Source: an uncultured Clostridia bacterium (GTDB lineage: Bacteria > Bacillota > Clostridia > Oscillospirales > CAG-272). From it: a stretch of DNA of 8,933 nt. The position numbers were made by a program, and so were the translations under genes. Positions 7,109-8,933 of this stretch are shown here, one piece after another. The notes below the pieces were generated by a model. The model saw only the letters and a program-made list of their open reading frames with translations. It was not told where the DNA came from and searched no databases. The first letter of the stretch is position 1, and every line of letters begins with the position of its first letter. The DNA lies in assembly GCA_946404295.1 (NCBI GenBank), contig CAMJDE010000058.1, positions 1-8,933 on the forward strand, given 5' to 3'.

Positions 7109-7354
7109 ATGATGAACTCGTTTCTGCTTGCCGTCGGCACCATCGTTTGGGGAAACGTCATTCTGATCGGCGTTCTCGTCGGGCTTGTCGCCGCGATCGG
7201 GGCGATCGTCGGCGTGATCCTCTCCTATAAGCGGAAGAACCGCTCGCCGATCTATCCGCTCGATCAGTTCACCGATCTCGACCTGCGCGAGAAAGAGGAT
7301 CGCTACCTCTACACCAGGACCACCACCCGCACCATCAACCAAAACAAGAAGTAA
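7109..7354 (+). CDS. Small single-helix membrane protein, YdjH/UPF0603 tail-like
   Basis: The 81-residue product is nearly all hydrophobic from residue 4 to 39 and then basic (YKRKNR), so the C-terminus should be cytoplasmic. The soluble tail reads PLDQFTDLDL, then EDRYLYTRTTTRTI. From memory this resembles the end of YdjH/UPF0603 proteins, where a D-x-(Y/F)-L-Y-x3-T-R-x-I-like motif follows the membrane helix. The extracytoplasmic TPM domain that normally precedes that helix is absent. The start at 7109 lies one base past the preceding stop and 8 nt after GGAGGAGG (7093-7100); ATG 7112 is an alternative with longer spacing. Position next to YdjI- and YdjG-like genes supports a reduced YdjH role. 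The homology is tentative; that it is a real gene is well supported by the ribosome site and packing. Confidence 0.8.
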   Translation: MMNSFLLAVGTIVWGNVILIGVLVGLVAAIGAIVGVILSYKRKNRSPIYPLDQFTDLDLREKEDRYLYTRTTTRTINQNKK

Positions 7355-7372
7355 CGGCAAGAGGGAAATATT

Positions 7373-7948
7373 ATGAAACTGCTCGAAGAGCGGATCCTGA
7401 AAGACGGAAAGATCAAGCCCGGCAACGTCCTGAAAGTCGACGGGTTCATCAATCACAGGATCGACGTTCCCTTCGTCTCGGAACTCGGACGCGAGTTCTA
7501 CCGTCGGTTTGAGAACGACGGGGTCACCAAGATCTTAACGATCGAGGCGTCGGGGATCGGGATCGCGTGCCTGACGGCGGAACATTTCGGCGTTCCGGTC
7601 GTCTTCGCCAAGAAGAGCCGCACCAGCAACATTTCAAGCGACGTCTACACGGCGCGCGTCGACTCGTTCACGCACGGCACGACCTGCGACATCATCGTCT
7701 CGAAGGAGTTTTTGTCTCCCTCCGACCGGATCCTCATCATCGACGATTTTCTCGCGCTCGGCAACGCCCTCGTCGGGCTGCGCGAGATCACGCTGCAGGC
7801 GGGCGCGACGCTCGTCGGCGCGGGCATCCTGATCGAAAAGGCGTTCCAGTCGGGCGGCAGGATGCTGCGCGAGCAGGGGATGCGGATCGAGTCGCTCGCC
7901 CGCATCGCGTCGATGACCGATAACGGGATCACCTTTGTCGAGGACTGA
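7373..7948 (+). CDS. xpt: Xanthine phosphoribosyltransferase
   Basis: The 191-residue product aligns along its whole length with B. subtilis Xpt (about 194 residues). The enzyme converts xanthine and PRPP to XMP and pyrophosphate in cytosolic purine salvage. Visible family features are the N-terminal VLKVDGFINHRID segment (19-31), IEASGIG (57-63), the substrate-region VVFAKKSR (76-83), and the PRPP-binding loop ILIIDDFLALGNA (120-132, family form IDDFLANGQA). IEKAFQSGGR (154-163) and ESLARI (173-178) follow near the C-terminus. GAGGG (7361-7365) lies 7 nt before the ATG. It begins 18 nt after the small membrane gene, with no room for the guanine riboswitch that usually precedes xpt and no pbuX permease next to it. 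Expression should therefore follow the SPFH operon promoter. Confidence 0.95.
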   Translation: MKLLEERILKDGKIKPGNVLKVDGFINHRIDVPFVSELGREFYRRFENDGVTKILTIEASGIGIACLTAEHFGVPVVFAKKSRTSNISSDVYTARVDSFTHGTTCDIIVSKEFLSPSDRILIIDDFLALGNALVGLREITLQAGATLVGAGILIEKAFQSGGRMLREQGMRIESLARIASMTDNGITFVED

Positions 7949-7961
7949 CCCGAGGAGTTTT

Positions 7962-8633
7962 ATGAAAGAGAAGAGAGCCAGAACCGCCGCCGAGATCGCG
8001 GCAAGAAAGCGTCGGATCGGCACGGTTGCGGCGCTCGCTTTTCCCGTCGTGTTCGCCGTCTGCACGTCGCTGATCGCGGTTTTGTGTTTCCGTTGGGGCT
8101 TTTCCCTCGGTTCGCTCGGCGTTAAGATCGCTCATTTTGCCGTCGGGGGGATCTCCGCGGTCTTCGCGTGCCTCGGGTGGATCGTTTTCGTAGCGGCTTT
8201 GAATTCCTCACGTCACAACGCGTTTCTCTATGATCGTAAGACCAAGACCGAGATCCCCGTCGAAGAATTGACGTGGGATCGGATCGAAGAGCGGCTTACC
8301 GGAATGTTCGCCTACTATTTCACCAACAGCCGCCGCCTCTCGGCGATGCCGGAGGTACTGCATCCGCTCTTTCCGCCGTTATACCTCCTGCAGTTCAAGG
8401 AGGCGCCCGACGCCGACGTCGACCGCCTGCTGAAGAACAAGGAGATGATCGACTCGACCGTCCGCGCCCTCTCCGAACTCGACCTCGACGACGACGGGCG
8501 GCAGCTCCTCTACCAGTTCGGCGCCTACGAGGGCGACCCCGTCCCCTTCCGCGCGTTCGTCGCCTCCGCAGAACCGAGGATCAAAGAGAAGATCACCGAG
8601 TACGTTAAAACGCATATAGAAGAGTTTGTATAA
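7962..8633 (+). CDS. Unrecognised protein with two membrane helices
   Basis: This 223-residue protein is not a family I recognise. A basic N-terminus (KEKRARTAAEIAARKRR) precedes two hydrophobic helices at about residues 20-44 and 53-82. A soluble domain of about 140 residues follows, which by the positive-inside rule should be cytoplasmic. That domain is acidic and rich in Leu/Phe/Tyr, with EELTWDRIEERLTGMFAYYF, a Pro-rich turn (HPLFPPLYLLQF) and an amphipathic C-terminal helix (EPRIKEKITEYVKTHIEEF). No catalytic motif stands out. The ATG at 7962 is preferred because GAGGAG (7952-7957) sits just upstream; a TTG at 7935 would overlap xpt by 14 nt and lacks a clear site. It starts 13 nt after xpt and ends immediately before the operon terminator, so it belongs to the same transcript. 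Confidence 0.8.
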   Translation: MKEKRARTAAEIAARKRRIGTVAALAFPVVFAVCTSLIAVLCFRWGFSLGSLGVKIAHFAVGGISAVFACLGWIVFVAALNSSRHNAFLYDRKTKTEIPVEELTWDRIEERLTGMFAYYFTNSRRLSAMPEVLHPLFPPLYLLQFKEAPDADVDRLLKNKEMIDSTVRALSELDLDDDGRQLLYQFGAYEGDPVPFRAFVASAEPRIKEKITEYVKTHIEEFV

Positions 8634-8636
8634 TTC

Positions 8637-8675
8637 ACGCCGCGCGCACCGATCTCGGTGCGCGCGGCGCTTTTT
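8637..8675 (+). terminator. Intrinsic terminator ending the SPFH/xpt operon
   Basis: A 15-bp perfect GC-rich stem (8638-8652 with 8655-8669), with only two centre bases, is followed by five T (8671-8675). It lies 3 nt after the stop codon of the last gene. Read in the direction of the gene it follows, its 33-nt core is identical to the hairpin after the lipoprotein gene at the left edge. Confidence 0.9.
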
Positions 8676-8807
8676 GCCCGGGCGGGGCGCGCGCAGACGA
8701 CGCGCGTATGCACGCACAGACCGAAAAACGAATGGATTATTTGATGACCCGTTAAAGCATTTTGCTCTGTACGCAATCCCCGCATTGTGAAACGCAGATT
8801 AAGGTTG
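8676..8807. other. Intergenic stretch with no convincing gene
   Basis: The first 40 bases are very GC-rich with CGCG runs; the rest is AT-richer. I see no ribosome site with a plausible ORF on either strand. An eight-codon ATG frame at 8732 (MDYLMTR) has no good ribosome site. No tRNA fold or convincing promoter was found. Because an intrinsic terminator follows at 8808, a short rightward RNA is possible but unproven. Confidence 0.5.
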
Positions 8808-8845
8808 AAAACCGCCCGTGAAACACGGACGGTTTTCTTCTTTTT
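8808..8845 (+). terminator. Second intrinsic terminator, no obvious gene before it
   Basis: AAAACCG-C-CCGTG (8808-8820) pairs with CACGG-A-CGGTTTT (8824-8836): 12 pairs with one C-A mismatch and an AAA loop. The tail TTTTCTTCTTTTT follows. It reads best rightward. It may be a backup for the operon terminator 130 nt upstream, or may end a small RNA in the gap between. Confidence 0.8.
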
Positions 8846-8868
8846 ATTTCAATTCGTTTTTCTCTTGC

Positions 8869-8916
8869 CGTTTGCTCGCTCTCGGCGTATGTAGATACGC
8901 CTTCGGGTCGCAAACG
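8869..8916. repeat. Two-tier hairpin near the right edge
   Basis: Outer arms CGTTTGC (8869-8875) and GCAAACG (8910-8916) enclose an inner stem GGCGTAT (8884-8890) with ATACGCC (8895-8901) and a GTAG loop. No T tail follows on the plus strand. On the minus strand a pyrimidine-rich stretch lies before, not after it. It could be an RNA structure or a dispersed palindromic repeat; the window ends 17 bases later, so its context is unseen. Confidence 0.55.
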
Positions 8917-8933
8917 ACAATTCTGCACGCACC

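Noticed and set aside
7340..7373. Possible guanine riboswitch before xpt
   Set aside because: Only 18 nt separate the genes, far too short for the roughly 70-nt aptamer, and no aptamer-like sequence is seen.
1..8675. Matching hairpins at both ends as inverted terminal repeats of a mobile element
   Set aside because: Each hairpin sits directly after a stop codon like a terminator, the enclosed genes are housekeeping or operonic, and no transposase, integrase or target duplication is visible.

Overview
The window reads as a chromosomal segment of a GC-rich Gram-positive bacterium of the Bacillota, most likely an uncultured Clostridia-type gut lineage. The signs are a lipobox lipoprotein with InlB-like repeats, a perfect CIRCE (HrcA) operator beside clpB, strong purine-rich Shine-Dalgarno sites, Bacillus-like xanthine phosphoribosyltransferase, and a gene pair resembling B. 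subtilis ydjI/ydjG. The taxonomic placement is inference. Coding DNA is GC-rich, while promoters and terminator tails are AT-rich islands. Coding is dense and ordinary, with no sign of phage, transposase, CRISPR or integrase.

Minus-strand half (1-4413). Leftward from the central divergent promoter region come clpB (1816-4413, disaggregase), an intrinsic terminator (1681-1722), then a separately promoted gene (51-1586) for a surface lipoprotein. That lipoprotein carries three GWDKE-type repeats and an endonuclease/exonuclease/phosphatase (EEP) domain. A very stable GC hairpin (3-36) lies just past its stop codon.

Divergent control region (4414-4732). It holds a perfect 9-9-9 CIRCE inverted repeat (4535-4561), which should put clpB under HrcA heat-shock control. 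It also holds a near-consensus sigma-A promoter pointing right (4632-4660).

Plus-strand half (4733-8633). A tight five-gene operon: a YdjI-like SPFH protein with three C-terminal zinc ribbons; a YdjG-like double zinc-ribbon protein with a C-terminal membrane anchor; an 81-residue membrane protein whose tail resembles the C-terminus of YdjH/UPF0603 proteins but lacks the TPM domain; xpt (purine salvage); and an unrecognised protein with two membrane helices. Gaps are 1 to 18 nt and most genes have clear ribosome sites, so they are probably co-transcribed. In B. subtilis the YdjG/H/I proteins link the phage-shock protein PspA to the membrane. No PspA is encoded here, so this looks like a PspA-less, minimised version of that membrane module with xpt joined to it. 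The operon ends at a hairpin (8637-8675) whose 33-nt core is identical to the one at the other end of the window, each in the same orientation relative to the gene it follows.

The last 258 bases (8676-8933) hold no convincing gene. They contain a second intrinsic terminator (8808-8845) and a two-tier hairpin (8869-8916). The most interesting points are the reduced Ydj-like cassette with its tiny membrane partner, xpt inside it without a riboswitch, and the duplicated terminator element. None of these is proven novel from sequence alone.
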